Source: Bacteroidia bacterium
Lineage (GTDB): Bacteria > Bacteroidota > Bacteroidia > Bacteroidales > JAPLDU01
NCBI GenBank assembly: GCA_026391255.1
Contig: JAPLDU010000019.1
Location: forward strand, 21,457-59,720
DNA length: 38,264 nucleotides
Direction: 5' to 3'
The stretch's first letter is position 1, and the number at the start of each line of letters is the position of its first letter. The translations under genes and the position numbers were made by a program. Under the pieces are notes generated by a model, which did not search any database, had not been told where the DNA came from, and saw only the letters and a program-made list of their open reading frames with translations. Positions 7,717-16,800 of this stretch are shown here, piece after piece.

Positions 7717-10700
7717 TTATTGAACTATCATTTTCCTGGTCACTGCAAACGATTTATTATTGCTGAGTTTCACAAAATAAAAGCCTTTACAGTACTCTGG
7801 CAGCTTAATCTGCCGTGAGAAAAACTCAGAGCTTTTAAACATTTGATATTCATGAATGATCCTACCGGTTTCATCCTCTATCGTCAATGTAATATTACCA
7901 AGAATTTTATCGGTCAGCTCAATCTTAAAACTACCGTTATTTGGATTGGGAGAAATTTCGAAATCAAGATTATTATTATGTTCAGCAATGACATTGGGTT
8001 GATTAAAACACGATCTTGTTTTACAGTCTGCATTACCATTGTTCCAATACTCAACACAATACCAGTAGGCTAAAGGGTCAAAATTATCAAAATAGCAGGT
8101 CGGACTACCATAGCATGAGGTGACCGTATCAATTATGTTGGTTTCAAATGACTGGGCAAACCACTCATAATGTTGGTAGGCTGGTGGTTGTGGACAAACC
8201 AGTGTTTTATTACCCAGCAGGAAGATATCAATTGTGTCGGGTGCTGTTCCACTGGTGCCTGCCATATGAAATACATTAGAGTTATCACATCCGAATGAAT
8301 TGGTTTCCATTGCAGTGATAAAAGTCTGTGAATCCGGGTTCACCCAATGAATCCAGACTTTTGGCCCTGTATTACCTGCCATGAAACTTCCACTCCCGTT
8401 TGAAATATTCCATACCATGTAATCATAATTATTTGTCTGATTTCCATTGTAAGGCACCCAGGATTCATTTTCACACACTGTGTTATTTCCTGAAATTTCA
8501 GGATATGGAATCGGATTAACAGAGATGGTAAAAGTAACCGGAATTCCATCACATAAATTCCCGTTAATATAATAATGAGGAGTAACACTAATGACAGAAG
8601 ACACAGGAATATTGCCCGGATTGTTACCGGTAAAAGAATTAATGTTCCCGGTACCAACGCTTCCCAGGCCAATGCTGGTATTGCTGTTAGTCCAGGAATA
8701 ACTGGCTCCGGTGACATGGCTCGTAAAAACGATCTGTTGCATTACATCCAGATGGCAAACAGAAAGATTCTCCGGGGGAGGGAATACGTCAGGTGTTGGA
8801 TATATTTCATAAAAGAAATGTACAGGAGTTCCAAAACAACCATTAGCTGTAGGAGTGACATTAACAGTGGCAGTAATAATTGTATATGAATTATTTATTG
8901 CGTTAAAACCCGGTATACTGCTGGTATTTGTTCCGGACTGGCCCAGCCCGATTGAAGCATCTGAGTTTTCCCAGTTAAAAGTAGTACCTGTTACAGAACC
9001 TGAAAATATCACATCACTTGTTGTGCTGCCATTACAGACATTCTGGTTATTAATTGAATTTACAGTCGGAAGAGGAGTAACAGTAATTGTCATGGATGTA
9101 GGTGAACCAGCGCAGGTATCCGTTCCGTTGATAAACAAAGGTGTAATCAGAATATTACCACTTATGTAATCATTTGTGGTATTTGTGGTGGTGAACGATA
9201 AAATATTGCCTGTACCGGACGCACTTAATCCAATAGCTGGATTCGAGTTTGTCCAGACAAAAACAGTCCCGGGAACCGATCCGGTAAAAGTAACAGGGGA
9301 AGAGGCAATTCCTGAACAATAATTTATTGTATCGTTAATCGGGTCCACCGTGGGTTCAGGATTAACAGTTATGGTAAATATAAAGGGATTTCCGCCACAA
9401 AAGTTTGCTGTGTCATAAACGTTAATTGTAGATGTAACCGGAGATATCCCCGGATTAACTGCTGTGAATGAAGGAATATCTCCCGTACCGCCAGCTGCCA
9501 GGCCAATGGCTGCATTACTGTTAGTCCAGGTATATATGGTTCCGGGAACGGCTCCGGATATTGTTACTACAGGTTGAATTTCAGCATTACATAAAATAAT
9601 ATCTGAAATTGAATTAATATCAGGCAATGGATTAACTGTGACAGGGAAATCTGCCGAAACCGCACCGTTACAGTTATTCCCGGAACCATATACACTCAGG
9701 TTGCCCGATGTGGCTGTTATGCTGAAACTGACGGTTGCTGAGTCGGCATTTTGGGTAATAGTTGCTCCCGTTCCGTTGTAATTCCAGTGATAATCTGTAG
9801 CATTTGTAATTACAGGTACAGTAAAGCTGATATCAGATTGTCCCTGACATACTATGGACGTGCCTGTAATAGTTCCGGCTTCCGCTGGCAGAAGATTTAC
9901 GGTAATAGGAAAATCAGCCGATATTGTTCCGTTACCGCAACTATTTACCCCATGTACGGTGAGATTTCCTGAAGTGGCAGTATCATTAAAACTGATTGTT
10001 ACTGTTGAACCATTAGATATTGTGGCACCTATCCCGCTGTAACTCCAGTTATAACTTGTTGCATAAGTAATGGTAGGAATACTGTAGCTTACCCCGGTTT
10101 GTCCCTGACAAACTGTTGCTGTGCCTGTAATTGCACCAGCTGCAACAGGCAATGGATTTACAGTGATAGCATAGTTTGCAGAATTTGTTCCATTACCACA
10201 GGTATTAATTCCATGTACAGTGAGGTTACCACTCGTCGCAGAAAAACTAAAATTTATCGTAGCTGACGTGCCATTATTGGTAATTGTGGCTCCTGCTCCG
10301 CTGTAAGTCCAGCTATAACTGGTTGCATTTGTAATGTTTGGTACCGTATATGTCACGTCCGATTGTCCGACACAAACTGATGATGTACCTGTTATTGTCC
10401 CGGCAGCGACCGGCAAAGTAGTTAAAGTAACGGCATAATCGGCTGATGCAATACCATTCCCGCATGCGTTTACACCATGCACAGTTAGATTTCCGTTGGT
10501 AGCGGCAGCACTAAAATTAATGCTCACTGTTGTGCTGCTACCTGTAATTGTAGCACCGGTGCCGCTATAGGCCCAACTATAACTTGTTGCGTTTGTAACA
10601 GATGGCACTGAATAACTTACGCCAGTTTGTCCCTGGCACACAATTGATGTACCTGTTATTGTTCCGGCGGCAACTGGCAACGGATTGACAGTAATGGCAT

Positions 10701-12846
10701 AATTTGCAGAAACGGTTCCGTTCCCGCAGGAATTTACACCATTTACCGTAAGATTACCATTAGTTGCTGTTGTACTGAAACTGATAGTTACTGAGGCGCC
10801 TGTACCGGTAATAGTTGCTCCTGTGCCGCTGTAGGTCCAGTTGTAACTCGTTGAATTGGCAATGGTGGGAACAGTGTATGTGACTGTGTTCTGACCCTGG
10901 CATACGGTCGCTGTTCCTGTTATCGTACCGGCAGCAGCTGGCAAAGGACTGACTGTTATAGCATAGTTGGCTGAATTTGTTCCGTTTCCACAGGAATTTA
11001 TACCATGTACGGTAAGGTTTCCTCCGGTAGCAGAAGCACTAAAACTAATAGTTATCGAAGCAGTACTGCCGGTGATTGTGGCTCCTGTTCCGCTATATGA
11101 CCAGCTATAACTTGTGGCATTGGTAATGGTTGAAACCGAATAGCTGACTGTACTCTGTCCCTGGCAAACGGTAGAAGTACCTGTTATTGCTCCGGCAGCG
11201 GATGGCAAGGGATTTACTGTAATGGCATAAGTTGCTGATGTTGTCCCGCTGCCACATGAATTTACACCATGTACGGTAAGGTTTCCGCTTGTAGCAGATG
11301 AATTGAAACTGATGGTTACTGATGCACTGCTGCCGGTGATTGTTGCTCCTGTAGCGCTGTATGACCAACTATAACTGGTGGCTCCGGTGATGGTCGGTAC
11401 TGAATAACTGACTCCACTCTGGCTCTGGCATACCGTTGCAGTACCGGTAATTGTTCCTGCTGCTGCTGGCAGGGGATTGACTGTGACTGCATAGTTTGAG
11501 GAATTATTTCCATTTCCGCATGCATTGATACCATGCACGGTAAGATTTCCGCTCGTAGCTGTCGCATTATAACTTATGGTCACTGAATTACTTGTACCGG
11601 TAATTGTGGCTCCCGTACCACTGTAAGCCCAGCCGTAACTTGTCGAATTGGCAATAGCCGAAACAGTGTAGGTAACATTGTTCTGACCCTGGCATACAGT
11701 GGCTGTACCTGAAATATTTCCGGCCGAAGATGGTAAAGGACTCATTGTTATAGTATAATTTGGAGAATATGTTCCGTTACCACAGGAATTTACACCACGA
11801 ACTTTAAGAATCCCGCCTGTAGCTGAAGCACTGAAACTAATGGTCACCGAATTAGTGCTGCCTGTGATTGTAGCTCCAGTGCCACTGTAAGTCCAGCTAT
11901 AACTGCTGGCATTTGTAACGGCTGATACTGAATAACTGACTGAACTCTGGCCCTGGCAAACGGTTGCGGTGCCTGTTATTGTACCGGCGGCAGCCACCGG
12001 AGATTCAACAGTTATAGGATAATTCGCAGAATTTGTTCCGCTGCCACAGGTATTTATACCATGAACAGTAAGGTTTCCACTTGTAGCAGTTGCATTGAAA
12101 CTAATGGTCACCGATGCACTGCTTCCGGTGATTGTGGCTCCTGTACCGCTGTATGCCCAACCATAACTGGTGGCACCGGTGATGGTGGGTACAGAATAAC
12201 TAACCGAATTCGTACCCTGGCATAAAGTAGCAGTTCCGGTTATTGTTCCTGCAGCAACAGGCAATAGATTGACAGTGACGGGAAAGTTTGCAGAAACTGT
12301 TCCGTTACCACAGGAATTTACACCAAACACACTTAGATTTCCAGCGGTAGCCGTAGTGCTGAAACTGATGGTCACTGAATTACCAGTACCTGTAATTGTG
12401 GTTCCAGTACCGCTGTATTCCCAGTCATAACTGGTGGCATTCGAAATGGTCGGAACTGAATAAGTTACTGTATTTTGTCCCTGGCAAACGGTTGCTGTAC
12501 CTGTAATTGCTCCGGCAGCAGATGGTAAGGGATCGACAGTTATCGTAAATGTGCAACTGGTAACATTTGTATAAGTTATGATATGACCTCCTGCACCTGC
12601 CACCGATGGATCGAAAATACCGGAAGTCACTCCGGTACCTGTTATAGTTCCACCCGCTGGAAATGAATCATTTAAATTAATTGCTGAAGAATTGATACAT
12701 ACACTGAAATCTGCCGGACAAGTCACATCTGAAGTAGTAATATTACCTGGTTCAGGCATAGCAGGGATGTTGTGACTGTTAATATTGCCAAGACTTAATA
12801 CTATTCCTGACATAATAATTAAAACGGTAAATAGAATTTTTTTCAT
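7717..12846 (-). CDS. Giant T9SS-secreted PKD-like repeat protein (1709 residues)
   Basis: Probably a secreted or surface-anchored adhesin. It has a signal peptide (about residues 1-24) and a short Cys-containing N-domain to residue 109. Eleven PKD-like repeats of 87-88 residues follow (110-1076; consensus AAGTITGTATVCQGQ, ATSYSWSYSGTGATITG, GNLTVHGVNSCGNGT, ITVNPLP). Four PKD-like repeats of a second type come next (90-95 residues, 1077-1448; GTIYTWTNSNAAIGL). The remainder is a Cys-rich region and a T9SS type A sorting tail (about 1627-1709), recognisable by FEISPNPNNGSFKIEL, GRIIHEY and KGFYFVKLSNN. Each first-type repeat has two Cys that may pair. Repeats 1-3, 4-6 and 7-8 are most alike three apart, so the array grew by duplication of a three-repeat block. 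The binding target cannot be read from sequence. The barrel gene follows directly downstream. Confidence 0.9.
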   Translation of the reverse strand: MKKILFTVLIIMSGIVLSLGNINSHNIPAMPEPGNITTSDVTCPADFSVCINSSAINLNDSFPAGGTITGTGVTSGIFDPSVAGAGGHIITYTNVTSCTFTITVDPLPSAAGAITGTATVCQGQNTVTYSVPTISNATSYDWEYSGTGTTITGTGNSVTISFSTTATAGNLSVFGVNSCGNGTVSANFPVTVNLLPVAAGTITGTATLCQGTNSVSYSVPTITGATSYGWAYSGTGATITGSSASVTISFNATATSGNLTVHGINTCGSGTNSANYPITVESPVAAAGTITGTATVCQGQSSVSYSVSAVTNASSYSWTYSGTGATITGSTNSVTISFSASATGGILKVRGVNSCGNGTYSPNYTITMSPLPSSAGNISGTATVCQGQNNVTYTVSAIANSTSYGWAYSGTGATITGTSNSVTISYNATATSGNLTVHGINACGNGNNSSNYAVTVNPLPAAAGTITGTATVCQSQSGVSYSVPTITGATSYSWSYSATGATITGSSASVTISFNSSATSGNLTVHGVNSCGSGTTSATYAITVNPLPSAAGAITGTSTVCQGQSTVSYSVSTITNATSYSWSYSGTGATITGSTASITISFSASATGGNLTVHGINSCGNGTNSANYAITVSPLPAAAGTITGTATVCQGQNTVTYTVPTIANSTSYNWTYSGTGATITGTGASVTISFSTTATNGNLTVNGVNSCGNGTVSANYAITVNPLPVAAGTITGTSIVCQGQTGVSYSVPSVTNATSYSWAYSGTGATITGSSTTVSINFSAAATNGNLTVHGVNACGNGIASADYAVTLTTLPVAAGTITGTSSVCVGQSDVTYTVPNITNATSYSWTYSGAGATITNNGTSATINFSFSATSGNLTVHGINTCGNGTNSANYAITVNPLPVAAGAITGTATVCQGQTGVSYSIPTITYATSYNWSYSGIGATISNGSTVTISFNDTATSGNLTVHGVNSCGNGTISADFPITVNLLPAEAGTITGTSIVCQGQSDISFTVPVITNATDYHWNYNGTGATITQNADSATVSFSITATSGNLSVYGSGNNCNGAVSADFPVTVNPLPDINSISDIILCNAEIQPVVTISGAVPGTIYTWTNSNAAIGLAAGGTGDIPSFTAVNPGISPVTSTINVYDTANFCGGNPFIFTITVNPEPTVDPINDTINYCSGIASSPVTFTGSVPGTVFVWTNSNPAIGLSASGTGNILSFTTTNTTNDYISGNILITPLFINGTDTCAGSPTSMTITVTPLPTVNSINNQNVCNGSTTSDVIFSGSVTGTTFNWENSDASIGLGQSGTNTSSIPGFNAINNSYTIITATVNVTPTANGCFGTPVHFFYEIYPTPDVFPPPENLSVCHLDVMQQIVFTSHVTGASYSWTNSNTSIGLGSVGTGNINSFTGNNPGNIPVSSVISVTPHYYINGNLCDGIPVTFTISVNPIPYPEISGNNTVCENESWVPYNGNQTNNYDYMVWNISNGSGSFMAGNTGPKVWIHWVNPDSQTFITAMETNSFGCDNSNVFHMAGTSGTAPDTIDIFLLGNKTLVCPQPPAYQHYEWFAQSFETNIIDTVTSCYGSPTCYFDNFDPLAYWYCVEYWNNGNADCKTRSCFNQPNVIAEHNNNLDFEISPNPNNGSFKIELTDKILGNITLTIEDETGRIIHEYQMFKSSEFFSRQIKLPEYCKGFYFVKLSNNKSFAVTRKMIVQ
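8503..9618 (-). repeat. Four tandem PKD-like repeats, second type, within the giant protein gene
   Basis: Four units of 90, 95, 92 and 95 residues share the pattern C...SG-VPGT-Y-WTNSN-AIGL---GTG-I-SF followed by a second Cys and a T-TV-P-PT linker. They are much more diverged from each other than the eleven units before them, which suggests an older expansion. Confidence 0.85.
9619..12519 (-). repeat. Eleven tandem 264-bp PKD-like repeats with a 792-bp superperiod
   Basis: Units 1-9 and 11 are 88 residues and unit 10 is 87. Unit 4 resembles units 1 and 7 (QGQN-VTYTV, ANSTSY), unit 5 resembles 2 (ITGATSY, GSSASVTISFN), and unit 6 resembles 3 (SASATGG, SPLP). Matching DNA landmarks in units 4 and 7 (at 11681 and 10889) are exactly 792 bp apart, which is three units. 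Confidence 0.9.
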
Positions 12847-13162
12847 GTTAATATATTTTTAGCAAAAATTCGAACAATTTAAATGTCGAAAAAAGTAATA
12901 ATTATGTGAAATCGTAAATCATTTTAACTGACATGTATTCAATTTATTAATTAATTAAAAATCCTCGCTTTTTTATACCGGATATATCTGGTCGCTAATT
13001 TGCATAGCTTATTAATAAAATAAATTAAATTAAAATTAAAGTTTTTAGGTAAATCCGACCAATGACCAGAGATTAATATAATCGGGAGTTTAAGCCCTGT
13101 AAAATCGATTTCAGCCTCAACCCGGAGAATTTCACTCAAGTGTATTCACCAAAACCAGGGGG

Positions 13163-13170
13163 CAAATATA
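13163..13170 (-). promoter_or_regulatory. Putative -7 promoter box upstream of the giant adhesin operon
   Basis: The minus strand reads TATATTTG, matching TAnnTTTG. It is the only such box I found on this strand upstream of the giant gene, 317 nt before its ATG. It would give a long untranslated leader. No clear -33 element is visible. Confidence 0.3.
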
Positions 13171-13658
13171 AGGATATAAGTATTAATCTAAATGTACCGG
13201 AAGTAAGTAGCAATAAAATAATTAAAGACCTGCCGGTATTCCATTTCAGGTAGAATCATTTGAAACCCCTTTATTCAAAACGTTAATTTCCATAACCCGA
13301 TCAACCTGCCAGATTTCATGATACAATTATATGGAAAATATGTACATTGATCATCCGATGCTCGATTTGTTTTCAGAATTGATGTCCATACCGGAAAATG
13401 TTCCACAGAATAGGATAAAAGTACATTTGCAGATGTACAGTTTCAACAGATTATAAAGATTAATTTTGCTGGGTTTTGGGGTGAATTAAAGATCCGGAAG
13501 CACTTCCTGAATACAGAAAAAATCATCGTTGTTTATTTTGCTGGTTGACTTTTTCAGCTTATTCTGAATAATGAGCAAATTCTGCAAGTTTTTTATTCCG
13601 GTTATCGTCAAATAATTTACAGTAAAAAAATAATGTGAATCGTTTTCTGTTTATATAT

Positions 13659-13785
13659 TGGACACGCCGGCTAAATTGACCAACTCACACCGATTCAAGT
13701 GTACTACTGTAAATATTTGAGGATGTTATGAATGCGAATATCAAGATAGACCGGCGTAAGCTGATCAAATTGGTTGGCGCATCCA
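13659..13785. mobile_element. 127-bp MITE-like element with 36-bp inverted ends resembling IS21-family termini
   Basis: The left end (13659-13694) and the reverse complement of the right end (13750-13785) align without gaps over 36 bp with 11 mismatches, of which ten are transitions. The outermost bases are TG and CA, and the ends carry CGCC followed by an A/T-rich TTGA-C segment, as in IS21-type termini. No transposase gene lies between them, only 55 bp. I see no clear target duplication. It lies 60 bp from tRNA-Asn. The IS21 assignment is an inference from the look of the ends. Confidence 0.55.
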
Positions 13786-13808
13786 CATACACAGTATATT
13801 CCATAAGT

Positions 13809-13842
13809 AAAAAAGCCTTTCCTGTTTGTCGGAATGGCTTTT
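13809..13842 (-). terminator. Rho-independent terminator of tRNA-Asn
   Basis: A hairpin on the minus strand has a 7-bp AAAAGCC/GGCTTTT stem, one mismatch and a further 4-bp TTCC/GGAA stem around an 8-nt loop, followed by a run of six T. It starts 4 nt past the tRNA 3' end, so it must terminate the tRNA transcript. Confidence 0.85.
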
Positions 13843-13845
13843 CAG

Positions 13846-13919
13846 CTCCCCCTCCAGGACTTGAACCTGGGACCCTCTGATTAACAGTCAGATGCTCTAA
13901 CCGACTGAGCTAAGGAGGA
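13846..13919 (-). tRNA. tRNA-Asn (anticodon GTT)
   Basis: The 74-nt minus-strand sequence folds into a full cloverleaf. The acceptor stem TCCTCCT pairs with AGGGGGA (one G-T wobble), the D-arm reads TAGCTCAGTCGGTTAGAGC, and the anticodon stem TCTGA/TCAGA holds loop CTGTTAA with anticodon GTT. The T-arm CCAGG-TTCAAGT-CCTGG is intact and the discriminator is G. The 3' CCA is not encoded. A terminator follows directly. Confidence 0.97.
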
Positions 13920-14049
13920 GTATTTAAATCGGCTGCAAAAGTATTTTATTTCTTTAAACTTTACAATAGCAAAGAGGAAAAATTAAAAATAGTTTCGTCT
14001 TAGCTGCAGGATTTATTTTGAAACATAAGCTATCAGGTCAATAGAACAT

Positions 14050-14105
14050 AAGTCGTAATTCATAAGTCGTAAGTCATAAGTCGTAAGTCGTAAGTCATAA
14101 GTCAT
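14050..14105. repeat. Heptamer array AAGTCGT/AAGTCAT (8 units)
   Basis: Eight 7-nt units without indels: AAGTCGT, AATTCAT, AAGTCGT, AAGTCAT, AAGTCGT, AAGTCGT, AAGTCAT, AAGTCAT. It lies between the 3' end of the ispH remnant and tRNA-Asn. Confidence 0.85.
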
Positions 14106-14198
14106 AAGCATAATTTGTAAAATAATTGTCTACATTTTCAAATTTTCAAATTTTCAAATCTTCAAATCTGATAAATACAGCCTTTTAACCTGGAATGA

Positions 14199-15039
14199 TC
14201 AATTGTAGTTTTCCCTGATGTGATTTGCGATTTTCTCCATCAGCCACCTTGGTGTTGAGGTGGCGCCGCATATTCCGACTGATCTTATGTTTTGAAACCA
14301 TTTTGGGTTAATATCTTCAACATCAGATACAAGATGAGAATTTGCATTTTCTTCCCTGCAAAAATCAAAGAGCATTTTCCCATTAGAACTTTTTTTGCCA
14401 CTTACGAAGATAACGATGGTATGTTTCCGGGCAAAATTACGCAAAATAGGTGCACGGCCGGATACATGCCTGCATATGGCGTCATTGGCAGTAAGCCTGA
14501 TATTATCAGTTCCCTGCTGTTGTAGTACTCATGGTAGTCTGAGAAAACACACTTACAGGCTTTGAAAAATTGATTTTCACAAGGTCGCCGATAGTATTAA
14601 CTACGATAACTTTTCCGTTTGTCTGTCCAACAAGACCGTTGACTTCCGCATGCCCTTCTTTTCCATAAATAACAATCTGCCCTCCTTCCCTGGTGATTTC
14701 GTCAAAGCCATGTTTAATGCTGTTCTGAAGCCTTAACACAACCGGGCAGGAGGCATCAATCAGTTCTATATTGTTCTCAATGGCAATCCGGTATGTTTCA
14801 GGGGGTTCTCCATGAGCGCGTAATAAAATCCTGCAGTTTTTCAGTTTTTTAAATTGTTCATGATCAACAGTGATCAGTCCCAGGTTCTTGAGCCGTTCCA
14901 CTTCCACATTATTATGCACAATATCCCCAAGGCAGTAAAGTGTCTCATTATTTTCAAGCATTTCCTGAGCCATTTCGATGGCATAAACAACTCCAAAGCA
15001 AAAGCCTGATTTGTCATCTATCTCAATTTCAAATTTCAT
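14199..15039 (-). pseudogene. ispH: 4-hydroxy-3-methylbut-2-enyl diphosphate reductase IspH (LytB), frameshifted with an apparent ~29-nt deletion
   Basis: IspH is the last enzyme of the MEP isoprenoid pathway and carries a [4Fe-4S] cluster. The first frame (15039 to a TGA at 14508-14506) starts MKFEIEIDDKSGFCFGV, one base past the stop of the preceding gene. It contains the first two cluster Cys (GFCFGV, DASCPVV) and the catalytic-Glu segment KEGHAEVNG, and reaches FSQTTMSTTT before stopping. The neighbouring frame resumes with the third Cys (DAICRHVSGRAP), SGKKSSNGKML and CGATSTPRWL, and runs to 14199. Only about 49 nt separate SQTT from DAICR, where homologues as I remember them have about 78. 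The lesion therefore looks like a ~29-nt deletion rather than a single-base error. All active-site residues survive across the two frames. It could be a real pseudogene, with another copy elsewhere, or an assembly error. Confidence 0.88.
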
Positions 15040-15040
15040 T

Positions 15041-16471
15041 TTACAATTTGCCACCGCTTTTTTCAAAGCTGTCGATAAATTCCGGTATTTGGTCAACATC
15101 AATGCGTTTGGCGATAATTTGCTTTTTTTCATTCAGAATATAAATGGTCGGAGTGCTGTATACATCGTACTTATTTCTGAAATCTGTCCAGTAATATGGG
15201 TCGTAACCATTTATCCAGTCAGTCATTGCATTATCGTCGATAAATTTCTCCCAGTCAGTTTTTAAATTTGGTTGTGTCATTACAGCCATCACTTCCACAC
15301 CACCAGGGCGTTGCCATAATGTTTCATATATTTCGTGAAGTTTAGGAATGAGTTTTTTACAATGCCCGCAACTGGGTTCCCAGAATGCAAGTATGGTATA
15401 TTTTGCTTTTATGGAAGATAAAGTCCTGATATTATTGTCGAGTGTGATAATCTTCACTTCTGGGGCAATATTTCCAATCAGGTTTGGCTTTGTCTTGACT
15501 ACCCTGTCCCTGATCTTAGCCATTCTTGCTGTATCGACCCAATCGGCCTGACCAGATAAAAAGTATTTTTCACCAAAATAGACAAGCAGTTTATCCATAT
15601 TCATTCTTTTGGTCTGGAATGGCAGGTTGAGCAGGTATTCAAGAGTATATTTAAATACATCGTGATTCACCTTTGCTTTTTCAATGACCTTTTCACCCTC
15701 TGCAATAAGTGTATCAGGCTGAAATACAATCTGAGTGAAAAAAGTATTCAGCCTGTTATAATAAAGCTGGGTTCTTAATAATTTATCGTCAGAAAAATTG
15801 ACAAGGTCGAAATAGTGGTTTTTGGTGTAATAATATTTCAGGATACTTAAAACGGAATCTTTATTGGTAATCTTTTCATCGACTTTGAAATCAGGAAATT
15901 CAGGTGTCATCTGAATTTTAATTATATCTGCAAAAAAGGTACCGGGGTATTCTTTCAGGATACGCTTCCATTCAGTCTCCACCTGGTTCTGCATTTTTTG
16001 CATCTCATCTTTGATTATTTTGGACGAATCTGCATTACTTTCGTTGGCTTTAAGCCTTTCCTGAAGCTTAGCCATCTTCTTATTTTGTTTTCCAATATAT
16101 CGTTGATAATCATTAAAATATATATTTTCGTCAGATCCTTTAAATTTCAATTTTCCGGTATAATCGGTTGAATCAGTTGTAATTGAGAACTCCTGTTTTT
16201 CGGTTACCAGAAATTCAAAAGCAATCGTTTTGGTAGGAAGTACCATGAAATAAAGCCCGCCGTCCAGTTTTTTATTACCTTTAAAAACACCGGCTCCGTT
16301 TTCGTCCAGGTGAATGGTATCCTTAACGTAAGTTTTATCGGCAAAATAATATCCAAGGTAAACATTTTTGTTACCAAGTCCATTCACTTTTACTTTAATT
16401 TCGTAACCTCCGGCGAACAAGTTCAATCCCAGGAGTAAAAGCAGGTTAGTAAATAAACATCTCATCTTCAT
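15041..16471 (-). CDS. TlpA-like thioredoxin-fold protein with DUF4369/DUF5106-like N-terminal regions
   Basis: A periplasmic thiol-disulfide protein of a type common in Bacteroidota. The signal peptide is MKMRCLFTNLLLLLGLNLFAGG. Residues about 22-115 form a beta-rich DUF4369-like region (YEIKVKVNGLGNKNVYLGYY), residues about 116-330 are helical and DUF5106-like, and the C-terminal thioredoxin domain has ILAFWEPSCGHCKKLIPKLH with a CGHC redox pair (residues 368-371), the cis-Pro-type STPTIYILN strand and a closing helix. The start is the ATG at 16471; the codon before it is TTG, and an ATG at 16465 is also possible. The downstream ispH remnant begins 1 bp after this stop, so they share a transcript. 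The substrate is unknown. Confidence 0.85.
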   Translation of the reverse strand: MKMRCLFTNLLLLLGLNLFAGGYEIKVKVNGLGNKNVYLGYYFADKTYVKDTIHLDENGAGVFKGNKKLDGGLYFMVLPTKTIAFEFLVTEKQEFSITTDSTDYTGKLKFKGSDENIYFNDYQRYIGKQNKKMAKLQERLKANESNADSSKIIKDEMQKMQNQVETEWKRILKEYPGTFFADIIKIQMTPEFPDFKVDEKITNKDSVLSILKYYYTKNHYFDLVNFSDDKLLRTQLYYNRLNTFFTQIVFQPDTLIAEGEKVIEKAKVNHDVFKYTLEYLLNLPFQTKRMNMDKLLVYFGEKYFLSGQADWVDTARMAKIRDRVVKTKPNLIGNIAPEVKIITLDNNIRTLSSIKAKYTILAFWEPSCGHCKKLIPKLHEIYETLWQRPGGVEVMAVMTQPNLKTDWEKFIDDNAMTDWINGYDPYYWTDFRNKYDVYSTPTIYILNEKKQIIAKRIDVDQIPEFIDSFEKSGGKL

Positions 16472-16800
16472 CAAAATATGATTAAGCGGGTTAATAATTC
16501 AAATTAAAAACGCAGTAAAATTATAAAAAGGTATTAAATCAGGAGTTATTTTCAATTTGATGAAAATTTTATATAAACCTCATATTTATAATAAAATAAA
16601 CTGATATTTTTGTTTTCCAGCCACAATGATAAATGATAAAAAATGTTAAAACTTTCTTTACGCATAAACTGCTATATAAAAGAGGATTTAATCAAATTTA
16701 TGTATATTGCAGCGTTTTATTCAGGCAAAATATATTTTACATATGCCTGATAATATTATAATTACAATTTAGTTTTATTAAAAGTTTAATTTATATTTCT
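16472..16800. other. Divergent intergenic region, about 330 bp
   Basis: It separates the minus-strand thioredoxin-fold gene from the plus-strand SprB-repeat giant. It is strongly AT-rich and contains one promoter-like box (16605-16612). No open frame or RNA gene is recognisable. Confidence 0.6.
16605..16612 (+). promoter_or_regulatory. Putative -7 promoter box for the SprB-repeat giant gene
   Basis: TATTTTTG on the plus strand fits TAnnTTTG, 188 nt upstream of the ATG. The remaining leader would be long and AT-rich. No convincing -33 element was found. Confidence 0.3.

Larger units (their letters stand above)
12847..13845. other. Gene-poor region of about 1 kb between the giant protein gene and tRNA-Asn
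   Basis: No convincing protein gene is visible. It holds a possible promoter box at 13163, a 127-bp inverted-repeat element at 13659-13785 and the tRNA terminator. Short open frames at 12951-13139 (minus, TTG start) and 13331-13456 (plus, 41 residues) have no recognisable features. The region may be the eroded remains of mobile DNA. Confidence 0.6.

Noticed and set aside
8340-9169. Several 100-125-codon frames opposite to or shifted within the giant PKD-like gene
   Set aside because: They are shadows caused by the low-stop, repeat-rich coding sequence; the long frame has a signal peptide, domain repeats and sorting tail.
12951-13139. 62-codon minus-strand frame downstream of a TATATTTG box
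   Set aside because: It uses a TTG start, has no recognisable domain, signal or membrane segment, and the box may instead serve the giant adhesin operon.
13331-13456. 41-codon plus-strand frame in the gene-poor region
   Set aside because: Too short, no recognisable motif, and surrounded by stop-rich sequence; nothing supports translation.
13690-13860. Small plus-strand frame starting near 13729 inside the miniature element
   Set aside because: It runs through the tRNA terminator and into the tRNA gene, so it is a chance open frame.
14199-14444. Separate 81-residue gene downstream of the 5' ispH fragment
   Set aside because: It starts with a TTG inside a frame that is open further upstream and encodes the C-terminal third of IspH, so it is part of the broken ispH.
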